A DNA stretch of 64,000 nt, from assembly GCF_051401765.1 (NCBI RefSeq), contig NC_135066.1, positions 18,145,001 to 18,209,000 on the forward strand. Direction: 5' to 3'. The DNA comes from Calliopsis andreniformis (taxonomy: Eukaryota > Arthropoda > Insecta > Hymenoptera > Andrenidae). Under the pieces are notes generated by a model. That model had not been told where the DNA came from, searched no databases, and was given only the letters and a program-made list of their open reading frames with translations. Both the position numbers and the translations under genes were made by a program. Numbering within the stretch: position 1 is the first letter of the stretch; every line of letters starts with the position of its first letter. Below, in pieces: positions 1-41,833 of the stretch.

Positions 1-2492
1 CATAGTCGTCACACTACACGCAACAGAGTGTCTACTGATGGTCGACGTCGTACGTTTATTACTCTAGTTAAACTACTACAGAATTTCTCGTTGTTCGATG
101 GTTAATACTCGCTTCACGTTTAGTTTTCTGCACGCGACAATAACAGTGTCCCTTTAATCGTCTTACTGTGCGCACACTCGTCTGCACTTTGAACGTATAT
201 ACCAGAACGCCCACCGGGGGGTCCTAGACGGACCAGAAAGTCGAGGAAATCCTCCTCCCCGTGGCGATGGAAATCAAATCACGATAGCACTGGGGCGCGA
301 GAAATTAATGAACGTCGACATCGTCGCGGGATCTCCCGAGGTGTCTTGAATCGATCACCCGAGGAGTGACGTTTGTCGTTGGCTAATCGCGCGAGAAAGG
401 GTCTCGGTTGACATTCTCCAAAGTAAACCAGACAGAAGACACATCTCTAGCAAGAGAAAGAAAAACAGAACTAGTTGATTAGCATAGCACCAGCAAGTTC
501 CTAATAGGAGAATTTACCAGTGTTGGGAATGCAGAATGCTTTAGCCACATACATAACATAGACACATAGAGATACACATGGTACACTGTAAAGAATATAC
601 GAACACATGCGCAGATAGACAATAGAGTCCATCGAGCGTTCGACTAACATACGCGCCTACGACCACTCAGTCGTTATACAAAAGCTTGAAACGTTTTCTT
701 TTACGTGTCGTTTAACCGTTTGCACTACGTATGCGTGCGACAAATACAATAGAGAACTTAGAGAATCGCGTGGCTCGTTCACGACTAAAAGGAAAGAGAT
801 AACACGCCGTGTGAACGTTTAGCGAAGCAAACAACAGCCGAGCCGCTTGAACTCGAAATAACATGCACGGCCTGAGCAGCGTTCAGCAACAATAACGATC
901 GTCTAGCCCACTCGGGGGTGTTTCGACTCTAGCAAAACGGGACACTTCGGTCCGCTAACCGCTTGATTCGTCGTCGGTGACACGACCGACGTAATGTGCC
1001 TTCCGATCGCTCTTTTCCCGTTCCTGGGACTATCTAACTGGAACAAACTTCGCGAGCCTTTCATTGACGCTGATCCGTCTCTGCTACGATCTGCTCCACT
1101 TAACGCCTGACGAGCTGACTCACTGATGCCTCACACCGCTGCCAGTTGCATGAAGGAATGGTGGCATGAGTGTGAAGGTGGTCCTGGAAGATTATGGGAA
1201 AGTCTTAATATTGAGATGTACGGATTCTGTGATGTGGGTTCTGTGGAAGCTGTGATGAAAGCTGAAAGACGATGCTAGTGGACTTTAGGGCAGACTAGTG
1301 ACCCTTTGAGTTAGGTGTTTGGGGATACTCTTTGATATTCTATATTAGTATTGAATTTCAGGGAAATGGGAAAGCAAATATGTAGCATCTTCTAGAAGTT
1401 CTGAAGATTTAGAAACTTAGAAGTTTAGATTTAGATATCTGGAGGTTCTAGGTATTTAGAAATTTAGAAGCTTATAGATATTTAAGAATTTATGCTTATA
1501 GATATTTAAGAATTTAGAGACTTAGAAGTTCAGAGGATTTAGAAGCTTAGAGACCTAAAAATTTTAGAGATTTAGAAAGTTCTAGAGAACAGTATTAAGT
1601 AATGACACAGAAGATTATTAGTCTAGAAATCTAGGACCTCGAAAAATCAATACTTGCTTTCTTCTAGAGATTTAGAAATTTAGAGATTTCGTTGTTCTAG
1701 AGATCAGTATTAAATAGACACTCAAAAAACATGAACATTAGTCTAGAAATCTAAGACCTCTAAAACTAATACTTGCTTTTCCAGTACCCCCAAAAAAGAT
1801 CTGAACAATCTTGCCCAAAAATGAGTTCTCCCAAAACTACTGCCCCAAAAGTTCATTAACTCGTCTCCAAAACCCCTTTGAGAATCAGTGGACCAGTAAC
1901 CAAACTTCCCAAAGATTTCCAGGACCAACTCCACGACAATTAGCATTTACAAAGCCTAAAACTGAAGTGGCTTCTCTGTGCCAGCTGTGGCCTCGCCAAA
2001 TCTCACGGTTCGACAGAGTGACGCGTGTAATCGGTTTGGGAACTCGCAGAGAACTCAACTTTGATAAAGTGCACCGTGAGGTTTGACAAAGAACAGCAGC
2101 CTGCATATATGTGGCTTGGGCTTGTTTGTGGCATGCCTCGGCCTGAGGAACCGATCCGCCTATGTGCCGATTCCCTGGTAAGTAATCTGCATTTAATCCT
2201 AACAGACTATGGCTTCTATATTAACACCACCCACACTCTTAGGCTATTAGCGGACTTAGTGGCATACACGAGTGCTTCCTCTGACTTTCAAAGAACTTCC
2301 GCCGTGTTCTCAATTAAAGGAAGCAAGGTAATGCTCCTATACTCGATTCTAAGATCAAGAAGCCCCTTGAGAAGTTTTTGCATGTTGGTAGATTGAGGGT
2401 TTCTTTGAGAAAGTTCTTCGAGAGTCAGAACATGAATGCAACAGAGTTGGTGACCTGTGGATGATGTTTTAATGCGATTCTCTATTGCCCAG
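1..2492. other. Upstream intron of the Na+/K+-ATPase alpha gene, no coding exon seen
   Basis: No recognisable coding exon lies here. The first ATPase exon in the window starts in mid-codon, so at least part of this stretch must be the preceding intron, which is then at least 2.5 kb long. I looked for the expected upstream residues (ending in ...NER before LISMAYGQ) and did not find them. The first 1.1 kb is of mixed composition. A degenerate AT-rich repeat occupies about 1370-1780. A GTAAGT donor-like site at 2179 follows an open frame that I do not recognise. Confidence 0.6.
1370..1780. repeat. Degenerate short tandem repeat, TTTAGAA-type units
   Basis: The stretch is built from many imperfect copies of short units such as TTTAGAAG, TTCTAGAG, GATTTAGA and AAATTTAGA. 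Two longer partial repeats are also visible: CATTAGTCTAGAAATCTA-like text near 1615 and again near 1737, each followed by a similar GACCTC(G/T)AAAA segment. It looks like simple-sequence slippage inside an intron, not a transposon. Confidence 0.7.
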
Positions 2493-3636
2493 GCTTATTT
2501 CGATGGCATACGGTCAGATCGGGATGATCCAGGCGGCGGCTGGTTTCTTCGTCTACTTCGTGATCATGGCTGAGAACGGATTTTTGCCACTGCATCTTTT
2601 CGGCATCCGAAAAATGTGGGACTCGAAGGCTATCAATGATCTTCGCGACAGTTACGGCCAAGAATGGGTAAGATTGTCATTATACTAGATATATGTTGAT
2701 TGGATTATTTAGAGGATCGTGATACTGAATAGATTTGTTTCTTTTTATTACAGACATACAGGGATCGTAAGACACTGGAATTCACCTGCCACACGGCCTT
2801 CTTCGTCTCCATTGTAATTGTACAGTGGGCCGACTTGATCGTCTGTAAGACGCGACGTAACTCCATTATTCACCAGGGAATGAGAAACTGGGCCCTGAAC
2901 TTCGGTTTGGTGTTCGAGACTGCCCTCGCCGCGTTCCTAAGCTACACGCCCGGCATGGACAAAGGTCTCCGCATGTTCCCTCTCAAGTAAGTTGAATGTC
3001 TCAGTCTTGAGCCCCTTAGGCTCCTCCTGGTGAAGCTACTTTTACTGTTTTCCTAGAAGCAGAAATAGGTATCTGTGTCTGATCTATAGTTCATCTAATT
3101 AACTTATTCTACAAATCACTGTGAACAATTCTGTGAACAATTTTCTTTAGGGCTCTACAACTCTCTTAGATCTTTACAAATTTTCTAGAATGCCTATAGG
3201 TAGCTATGGATTTCTATAGAAGACATATAAATGCCTATTGGTTTCTGTAGACCTATAAATTTTTATAGACTATAAAATCCTCTATAGGTGCATACAGATC
3301 TCTGTATCAAGTACCTCTAGACCTCTGCAAGTGGTATCTTAAGCTCTGTAAATTTTTACAGACCCTTAATAGAAGTCTATAAATCTCTATAGTGTTTCTA
3401 TAGGCACTCAGACTCATTTAGTCTCTACAGATATCCTAAGAAAAAAGTATAGCTTCACAGACATCTATACATGCCTTATCTAGGTCAATATATTCAACGA
3501 ACTGCATTTTTCCAGATTCGTCTGGTGGCTGCCCGCCCTCCCCTTCATGTTCGCCATCTTCATCTACGACGAGACGAGACGATTTTACCTCCGTCGGAAT
3601 CCAGGCGGCTGGCTCGAGCAAGAAACTTACTATTAG
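2493..3636 (+). CDS. Atpalpha: Na+/K+-transporting ATPase alpha subunit, C-terminal three exons (5' partial)
   Basis: Catalytic alpha subunit of the plasma-membrane sodium pump, which exports 3 Na+ and imports 2 K+ per ATP. The exons are 2493-2667, 2754-2986 and 3516-3636, with introns of 86 and 529 nt, CAG acceptors and GTAAG(T) donors. Joined, they give about 175 residues ending in LEQETYY and TAG. They cover the end of the family: M7 (around [15 protein letters not shown]), the M7-M8 loop with SYGQEW, which is the known beta-subunit contact, M8 (around [16 protein letters not shown]), a RRNS motif matching the known PKA site before M9, M9 (around [14 protein letters not shown]) and M10 (around [15 protein letters not shown]). 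The C-terminal ETYY is typical and affects Na+ affinity in studied pumps. The first base completes an Arg codon from an exon outside the window, so about 80% of the protein is missing. Identification is very secure. The symbol follows Drosophila usage. Confidence 0.97.
3145..3430. repeat. Degenerate CTATAG/CTCTATAG repeat in the last ATPase intron
   Basis: The middle of the 529-nt intron between ATPase exons at 2986 and 3516 consists of imperfect short repeats such as CTATAGG, TCTATAGA, CTCTATAG, ACAGATCTCT and TAAATTTTTA. Like the repeat at 1370-1780, it lies in an intron of the same gene but uses a different unit. It has no coding potential. Confidence 0.65.
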
Positions 3637-6600
3637 ATGCGAAGGAGAATTTAATCATACACGCAGAGCGCGCGCGCAAGAGTTAGAGCGAGAGATGCAG
3701 AGAGAATGATGAAAGAGAGAGTGAGATGCATACCCACGCAGATAATATATACACCGAAAATAAACAAAAAAAAAAAAATGAAGAAAATAGCAAGTACATC
3801 ACTCGCGTTAAAAGGAAAACACACACACACATTTTACCATGGGGCGTGCTACTATCGGGTCTATCAGTACTGTCGATAGCGAGATCACGAGATAATTATG
3901 TACATTCGGGCGGGACGAAGTTCGTGTCGAAGCCGAGAGCCGATTCGTCGAACGACCACGACTATCCAAGTGTAGGAACAAATAAGAAGGAAACAGAGTG
4001 TCTTACAGCAGCCACATTCAAAGAGGAGAGAGATGTCGCGTGGAAACGCAGAGACTTGCGAGAACTCTCATTCACAGTGTGAAGTACAAAAGAAAAAAAA
4101 AACAAGAAACAAACAAAAAAAAAAAGAAAATAAAAAAAACTGTGAGAAAAACGTTCGTCGTTCTGGCTCTGCGAAGTTGCTTGCACGCGCGTGCCGGTGT
4201 ATCATTAATTAAAAGAAGATCGTCGTTCGAAACATCGAAAGGATCGACGAGAAATCTAGGGTTCTACGAGCAACGTCGTCGGGAAGACAAGCTTCCAGAA
4301 GTACACACCAGAGACACACTTTCGAGGGTTATAGGTGTCGGTGCTGCCATCGGATTTTTTCGACAGAATAATGAGAGCTGGATCGAACGAAAGTGGAAAG
4401 AAAATGCAGGGCCTAAATGAGTATAGAGTCGGGCGTAGGACGGAACTACTGAAAAGGACGAAGGATAACCCGGGAGGACACCCGTGATTCTTCCGGGGAA
4501 GGTTGTGAAACGAAAACGAAGCCGACAGATCGACGGATAACGCGCACGTCCGTATGAGCGTCGACGGATGGATTCGGAAGGATTATTAGTATCCATGGCG
4601 CATTACGTAGACGTCTTGTGATATCGAGAAGTATTCATAGGCATCCCGTTAAATATCGACTAGTAACGAGCAAAAGATCATCACGTTAGATTGCCACGTC
4701 CTTAACAAAGCGACAGACGAACAAAGTAGGCAGAGATCAAACGAGCTAGAAGACGATGGCGAGATGTATCAAGAAGAAATTTGCAGATAGACGTCTCGTG
4801 ACACCGAGCATCTTGCATAGAAACTTACTAACTAATCATCGATTAATGAAGAAAATCAGTACGCTAGATTGGCACGCCCTAGAATAATTCACCATTGAAG
4901 AAAAAGCTACAATAAAAAAGATATCGAAAAGAAAAGAAACCCAAAAAAAAAAAAAATGAAGACAACAGAAGGTGTAATAAAAGCGCGTTCGCAGTATTCA
5001 TTATTATTCTTAATTACGAGTAATGTCGTTTGGTTCTGAATCTTTAAATCCGAGTAGCTATCGAGGCCAGAAGAGGATCGCATCGTGTAGGTATTCCAAA
5101 GTAGTTGAATCTCTGCAGCAGGATCGCTATGCGAGGGGAGAATGGGCCAAAAACAGACGAAGAGAGATGGGAACGAGGAATTAATCGTCGAGGCGGTTCC
5201 AAAAAGGGTGTGTACGCCTCGAGTCCATGAAAAAGAAGCATGAAGGGACAATTGTACGCACGGGGGCGAGCACGGGGACAGAAGGCGGCAAATGGACAGT
5301 ATAGAATAAATAATTATCAACTAAATCACTACCAGCTGACGAGGATACCTAAATGAACTAATAAACGAACAAGAATGATAAACAGAAGAGATATAAGTTA
5401 TTTAATTAGGCGAGTAAAGCGGTGGACGCGGTTTCAGGAGTCGATGGACCGAGCGACCACGATCCACCGACGCGATTTCGCTGGACAAATGAATTATGAA
5501 AAATGTTATTGATTAAAAAAAAAACGAGCTAAATAGAGATACGAGAGTTAAAATAACCGCGCCGACCCTGGGACCGCTCGTTGCTCCCAGGGAGGTGAAG
5601 GCGCCATGATAGTCGAGGTAACAGGATATTAAAACAAAATACTAGTAGAGGATGGTAAACGACGTGTAGGAGACAGCACAGAAGAGAATGTTAACGGGAG
5701 AATAAAGCAGACACAGGAAAACCGTAAAAAACCATTCTTACTTAGGCGAAATTAAAGAGTAAATAAATTCATTCTCTTAGTTTTTCATAGGTTTAAAAAA
5801 ACGCCACAGCGGGGCAGCTCGCTATAAATCATTGACCCCCGTACGCTGAACGCCCTGTACCACCAACCCGCGGTCTGTCGTGTGTATGTATGTGTGTGTC
5901 AGTGTCAAAACAACGCCCCTTCGGATTTTTTTAAGAGCAACAGACAAAACCAAAAAAAAGGTAGTAAAAAAACTTTAAAAAAAAAAGGAGAACGAAGGTG
6001 ACTTAAAATGCCTGCCACGCGACTTTTCGGGCCGGGACGATCCGAGACGTGCCATCGAGTGGTCAGGTCCTCTTTCGAGCTTTCGTTCATTCGTCTTTCT
6101 TTGCCCTTCGCGCGTTATCCTTGTTGCTACTCGCTTTCTCACGGCTTCTTGTGTGCGCGCTGCTAGCTACGTCGTTGAAGAGAGCGCATCGTTTCGCGCG
6201 CGGAATCTCAAGGGCGGAGCGAGTAGGTCCAGGTACCAGAACGTTCTCCAATTCCCCCAATTCCCCGCGCGAACCACGTCGAAGGTCTTGGTAGACGAGG
6301 GTGACGCTCGCTCGGCGACCCTGGCCCTAAAACTACCCAAAGTGTTCAATAATCGAGGTGTTCTCGAGGTGCTGTGCACGCGTGACACGTTTCCGTCCTC
6401 GTCGGCCCAACCGAGCCTCGACCCCAGCTAGGTCGAGGGTCACAAGTTTCCCCCAGCCCTTCCGGTGAATTTTTCTCTGTTGTGCGCGCGAGGGGCTGGC
6501 CGAATCGGTCGACCCTTTCCAGGCCCGATTGGACCGACGAGGTTCTTCGAATACGTCTTCGAGACACGTGGATCGTCAGTCGAATCCAACCGATAACCGT

Positions 6601-7617
6601 CTTCACAGAACGGAAACAATGGAAAGGGAAAAGAGAAGAAGGTTGAGAAGGCAGCCAGTGTACCCGGTCGCGTTGCTCGTCGAACTCTCGGACTCGGATT
6701 AGACCCCGATAAACGGTAGACAGACTCTGGTCCACCTGAAACGTCCCCGATCCTCTTCTTCCTCTATCGGCGAAGGAGAAGAGGACGCACGAGGTATCAT
6801 CGAGATCGTTCGTGTCGAAGGGAGAGCTGTTCATAAGCAAGCAAGTGTGCTAGTTCCGTTTCCGTGATTGCCCCTTGGTTTGTCGCGTCAACAGAAGACA
6901 GCGTGTAGGATGGCTCCGCGCGCGCGTGCTAGAAATCGATCTATCATTCCTGTCACAACGAAATTAAGAAATGAAGAGACGCAATTATTCGCGGAGACTA
7001 GATTGTCCTCGGCAGATCCCCGTGTAGGTGGGTCGACGTGTTGGGTAAGGGGGATGGTGTTAAGGGTAGAGATCGATAGGGGGAGGGTGATGGATTGGCC
7101 CATTCGTTTCTTGTAAAATGACTCGCGACGTGGTGCCCGGAGCTGGATTCTCGAGGATCCGTGGTTTGTCGACAGGGTGTTCCGTGCCCGGGGGGCGTAG
7201 GAGCCCAAAAAATGCTTTGCCGTCGTGCGCCTCTTTACTTTAGGCTAATGATTTAAACATTAATAATATAATAATAATAAAATAATTATAATATAATACA
7301 TGTTACAATAAGATATTATTAGATGTAATTATTATATATGGTTTAGTCTAGATCGTGTTGTTGAAGAAAAAAAAAACAAAGTACGTATAAGCGAACAAAA
7401 AAAAGATACGACGACGACAAGAGAGAAAAGAGAGGGAGAAAGAGGGAGAGACAAAACGAACAGAGAGGATTAAAAAAAAAAACAAAGGCAAAAAAATAGA
7501 GTTGTCGAGGAAAATGACGGTTAGAGGGAGGAAATAATTTCGGTCTAAGACCATAAATCTGCGGCGGACTGAGCGGGACACAGACGAGAAATTCGCTTTT
7601 TGCTTTCGTGTACGTGA

Positions 7618-7680
7618 TAATATATAGATATACATTATATATATGTATATATATATACATATATACACACATATATCGAC
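7618..7680. repeat. (TA)n microsatellite
   Basis: Imperfect TA/TG dinucleotide run, including ATATATGTATATATATATAC, within the probable ATPase 3' UTR. Confidence 0.85.
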
Positions 7681-8500
7681 CTTTTTCGGGCAGCAACTTC
7701 ACTTATGACCTTCGAACACCGATTAAATAATCTCGCATTTCAAACAGTCGCGACCATCACCAAAATGCCATCGTGCGAACGCTTAGGGAATCTTCTAGGT
7801 GTCCCCTCCCTCCCCCACCTACCCTTTTTGCATATATAGACCGCGTGTTCCCTTCGTTTCCTCTTTTCCGCGTTTCCGGTTACGCGGACGGGATTTGCGG
7901 CCGTCATTTCGTTCCCGTTTCCTCGCGAAAACACCAAATCGCGCTCTGTTTTTCGTTTCCTCTCTGGAAGAGACGATCCTCGGCACGCGTGTCGCAAATC
8001 TCTTCGTGTTCTGCAAACGATACGTAATCTCGATCGTCGAAAGGATCGATCGTACAGAAAAGAAAAGGAAAAGAATAAGCTGTTCATTTTGTTTTTTGTC
8101 GTCTCGGGTGAATTGACGTACGAGCGGGAGAAAAAGCAACGCGTGAATGTGGGCGAGAGAACGTGTGTTTCTTCGAATACAGTACCTTCGCCTTTTTCGT
8201 TGCCGCGATCGAACCTAATTGGCGATTATTAAGAGAGAAAGGGGAAAAAAGGAGGACGTTGAGAGAAAAGGTGAACGGGAAGATGCGTAACGATCTGAGG
8301 AGGGAAAATGAGTTAATATAGAAAAAGGAAACAGCGTCACGAGAATTCCGTGGAACGTCGCCCCCTGCACAGCCCGCCACAACACAGACAGAATCATTGA
8401 ATGATTAAAATATAAACAAAAGAAAAAAAATGAATGATGTTTTATTAATATTGTACATATTTTAAATAATTGAAGACGGACAAACAGATCGCGCGTGAAT

Positions 8501-8561
8501 GGTGGACCCGCCAGAAAGGCGGCCCCGCCTGGGAGGACCGCCTTTTGTAGCACGGGTCCCC
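8501..8561. other. GC-rich stem-loop near the ATPase 3' end
   Basis: GGACCCG (8504-8510) pairs with CGGGTCC (8553-8559), and AAAGGCGG (8515-8522) pairs with CCGCCTTT (8538-8545). A small asymmetric internal loop (4 and 7 nt) separates the two helices, and a 15-nt terminal loop closes the hairpin. The arms are about 22 nt, so it resembles a small pre-miRNA or a stable 3' UTR element. Which strand is transcribed as the functional form is unknown. I recognise no known miRNA sequence in it. Confidence 0.5.
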
Positions 8562-8872
8562 TTGTAACTCTTTTTTCCGTTTTTCGTTTTAGCGCCGCAT
8601 ACGCGTATACACTTCTACACACGACGTACACACATACAGACACACAGTCACACACGCGCCGAAAACACGTGCGAACATAGAGGAACACACATATACACGC
8701 TCAGAGATAAAAAAAAAAATGAAAGAAATGAAAACGTACACCGCTCTATCTCTTCTGATTGACGATTCCTTTCATATTGATTATTCTGTAAGTTCTGTTT
8801 TCACACGTGAAATACATTAAGGAAGAAAACGAGAGACATTGTCCAACCCAAGTGTCATTACTTTTGATGTTA

Positions 8873-8896
8873 AATAAAAAATACATAATTAATAAA
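8873..8896 (+). terminator. Two AATAAA poly(A) signals, likely distal end of the ATPase transcript
   Basis: AATAAA occurs at 8873-8878 and 8891-8896 on the + strand. These are the last such signals before the convergent Rrp36 gene and are the best candidates for the distal cleavage site of the ATPase transcript. Assignment is by position only. Confidence 0.4.
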
Positions 8897-9006
8897 GCAC
8901 TCTTTATCCTACCTTTCTGACTGGTACTGATCCAGAGGGCGAGCATGAGGATTAGGTAACGGAGTTTGGTAAAGATGGAAGAGCTTAGTTTAATTGTCAT
9001 GTAGTA

Positions 9007-9012
9007 TTTATT
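9007..9012 (-). terminator. AATAAA poly(A) signal of the Rrp36 gene
   Basis: The + strand reads TTTATT, so the - strand carries AATAAA about 80 nt downstream of the Rrp36 stop codon. It is the first canonical signal after that gene and implies a short 3' UTR. Confidence 0.6.
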
Positions 9013-9092
9013 ACGCTTATGTACACCTGTAATTATTCCAGCCATGTTCGATTCGTATAAATTTTAATTTCACGTACACCCGTTGTTGTTTT

Positions 9093-10016
9093 TTACTCGA
9101 TCTCCGCTGTTGCTAATTTTTGCCTATCCTTGCGTAGATTCTTTTTGCGCAACCTCTGAATGTGCTTCTTGAGCCTGCCTGAGTTCTTCAACTCCTCGTA
9201 TTGAGAAACCAAGTCCAGTACCTTTTTCTCAGCTGCAAAACAGAGAACAAATTTTTTAGTTACAAATACTTATACGTATCTCTCATGGCTACTTACATTT
9301 CTTCTTGAAAACAGGCTTTTCTCCTTTTTTAATAGCTTCGACTATCTCCTTCTTTTCATTTTTAATCTTATCATCTTTGTGGTCTCTTCTCTTCTCCTCA
9401 CGTAGTTGATTTTCTAGTCGCTGAATCAGATATTTAATCTTCTTGATCATTTTTGGATCCTTAGTTTCTTGTAGTTTCTCCTTCAGCGTTGCTAGATCGT
9501 TCTGCTTTATATGAGTAAGGAAACTGTAAGCGTTTTTAAACGCTTTTGGATTAAATGTGCCACAAAGGCTGTCAAATCTAGGGTCCCTAGACATAATTTT
9601 TTTGACATGTACTACTTCTTTGAACCGAGAAACAGGCTTCTTTGCAGACATTTCCCTTGGCCTGTTCTTGTTTTCTCGTTTGAAATTGATATGTTTAACC
9701 TTTCGTGGACCAAACAATGCTTCGTTATAGACTTTCGTCCCTATTTTCTCCTTGAGCTTCTGTAAATCCTCGAAACTCATTTGTGAAAGCTCCGATCTTA
9801 TCTGATCCTAAATAACACATCAAATCATTGAATTATCCAAATCCTTAGATATTTTGACATATGTTTTATCTGTAGGGAATGTAAACATAACCTCTTACAT
9901 ACAAAGAAAGGACTTTAAATAGCATCAAATTAAGAGAAAATTAGGTAAGCATATGTTTCTTGAAGACATACTTGGTCCTTATCTCCGTCAAGGAGCGCAT
10001 CTTCCTCGTCACTCAT
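9093..10016 (-). CDS. Rrp36: Ribosomal RNA processing protein 36 homolog (Rrp36)
   Basis: Nucleolar factor for early cleavages of the 18S rRNA precursor. The - strand exons are 10016-9972, 9807-9297 and 9232-9093, with donors GTATGT and GTAAGT and acceptors TTTAG and TGCAG. Joined, they total 696 nt and encode 231 residues without a frameshift. Seen in the protein: an acidic start (MSDEEDALLDGDKD), a conserved RPREMSAKKPVSRF block at about residues 64-77, the family signature SRDPRFDSLCGTFNP at about 88-102, then a long Lys/Arg/Glu-rich helical half (likely coiled coil) and a basic C terminus with LKKHIQRLRKKNLRKDR. The start at 10016 is chosen because it opens the first exon and gives the acidic N terminus. 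The Met at residue 25 would be a truncated alternative. The length is usual for animal members. The gene is convergent with the ATPase gene and divergent from the RPB8 gene. Confidence 0.93.

Positions 10017-41833
<31,817 letters not shown>

Larger units (their letters stand above)
3637..8915 (+). other. Probable long 3' UTR of the ATPase alpha gene
   Basis: No coding exon is supported between the ATPase stop codon and the 3' end of the convergent Rrp36 gene. The stretch has many A-rich runs (for example 3765-3778, 4090-4138, 5513-5522, 5971-5982), an AT-rich block at 7255-7340 and a TA dinucleotide tract at 7618-7680. AATAAA-type signals occur near 4910, 5303, 5701, 5757, 8873 and 8891, so alternative polyadenylation is possible. 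A TGTANATA Pumilio-type motif lies at 8452-8459. The open frames here have no start context or recognisable product. A CpG-rich section at about 6000-7200 could instead be a separate transcript. The 3' boundary at the 8873/8891 signals is inferred. Confidence 0.4.

Noticed and set aside
2061..2396. 111-codon open frame just before the first ATPase exon, with a GTAAGT donor-like site at 2179
   Set aside because: The translation does not match the ATPase (which should end in ...NER here) or any protein I know. Its upstream acceptor is unclear. Most likely intron.
3998..4420. 140-codon + strand frame after the ATPase stop
   Set aside because: The translation is dominated by Lys runs from poly(A) tracts, with no start context and no family resemblance. 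Better explained as 3' UTR.
6346..6840. 164-codon - strand frame in the CpG-rich part of the ATPase 3' region
   Set aside because: Arg/Ser/Thr/Pro-rich composition typical of frames in GC-rich DNA. No conserved motif and no plausible splice structure.
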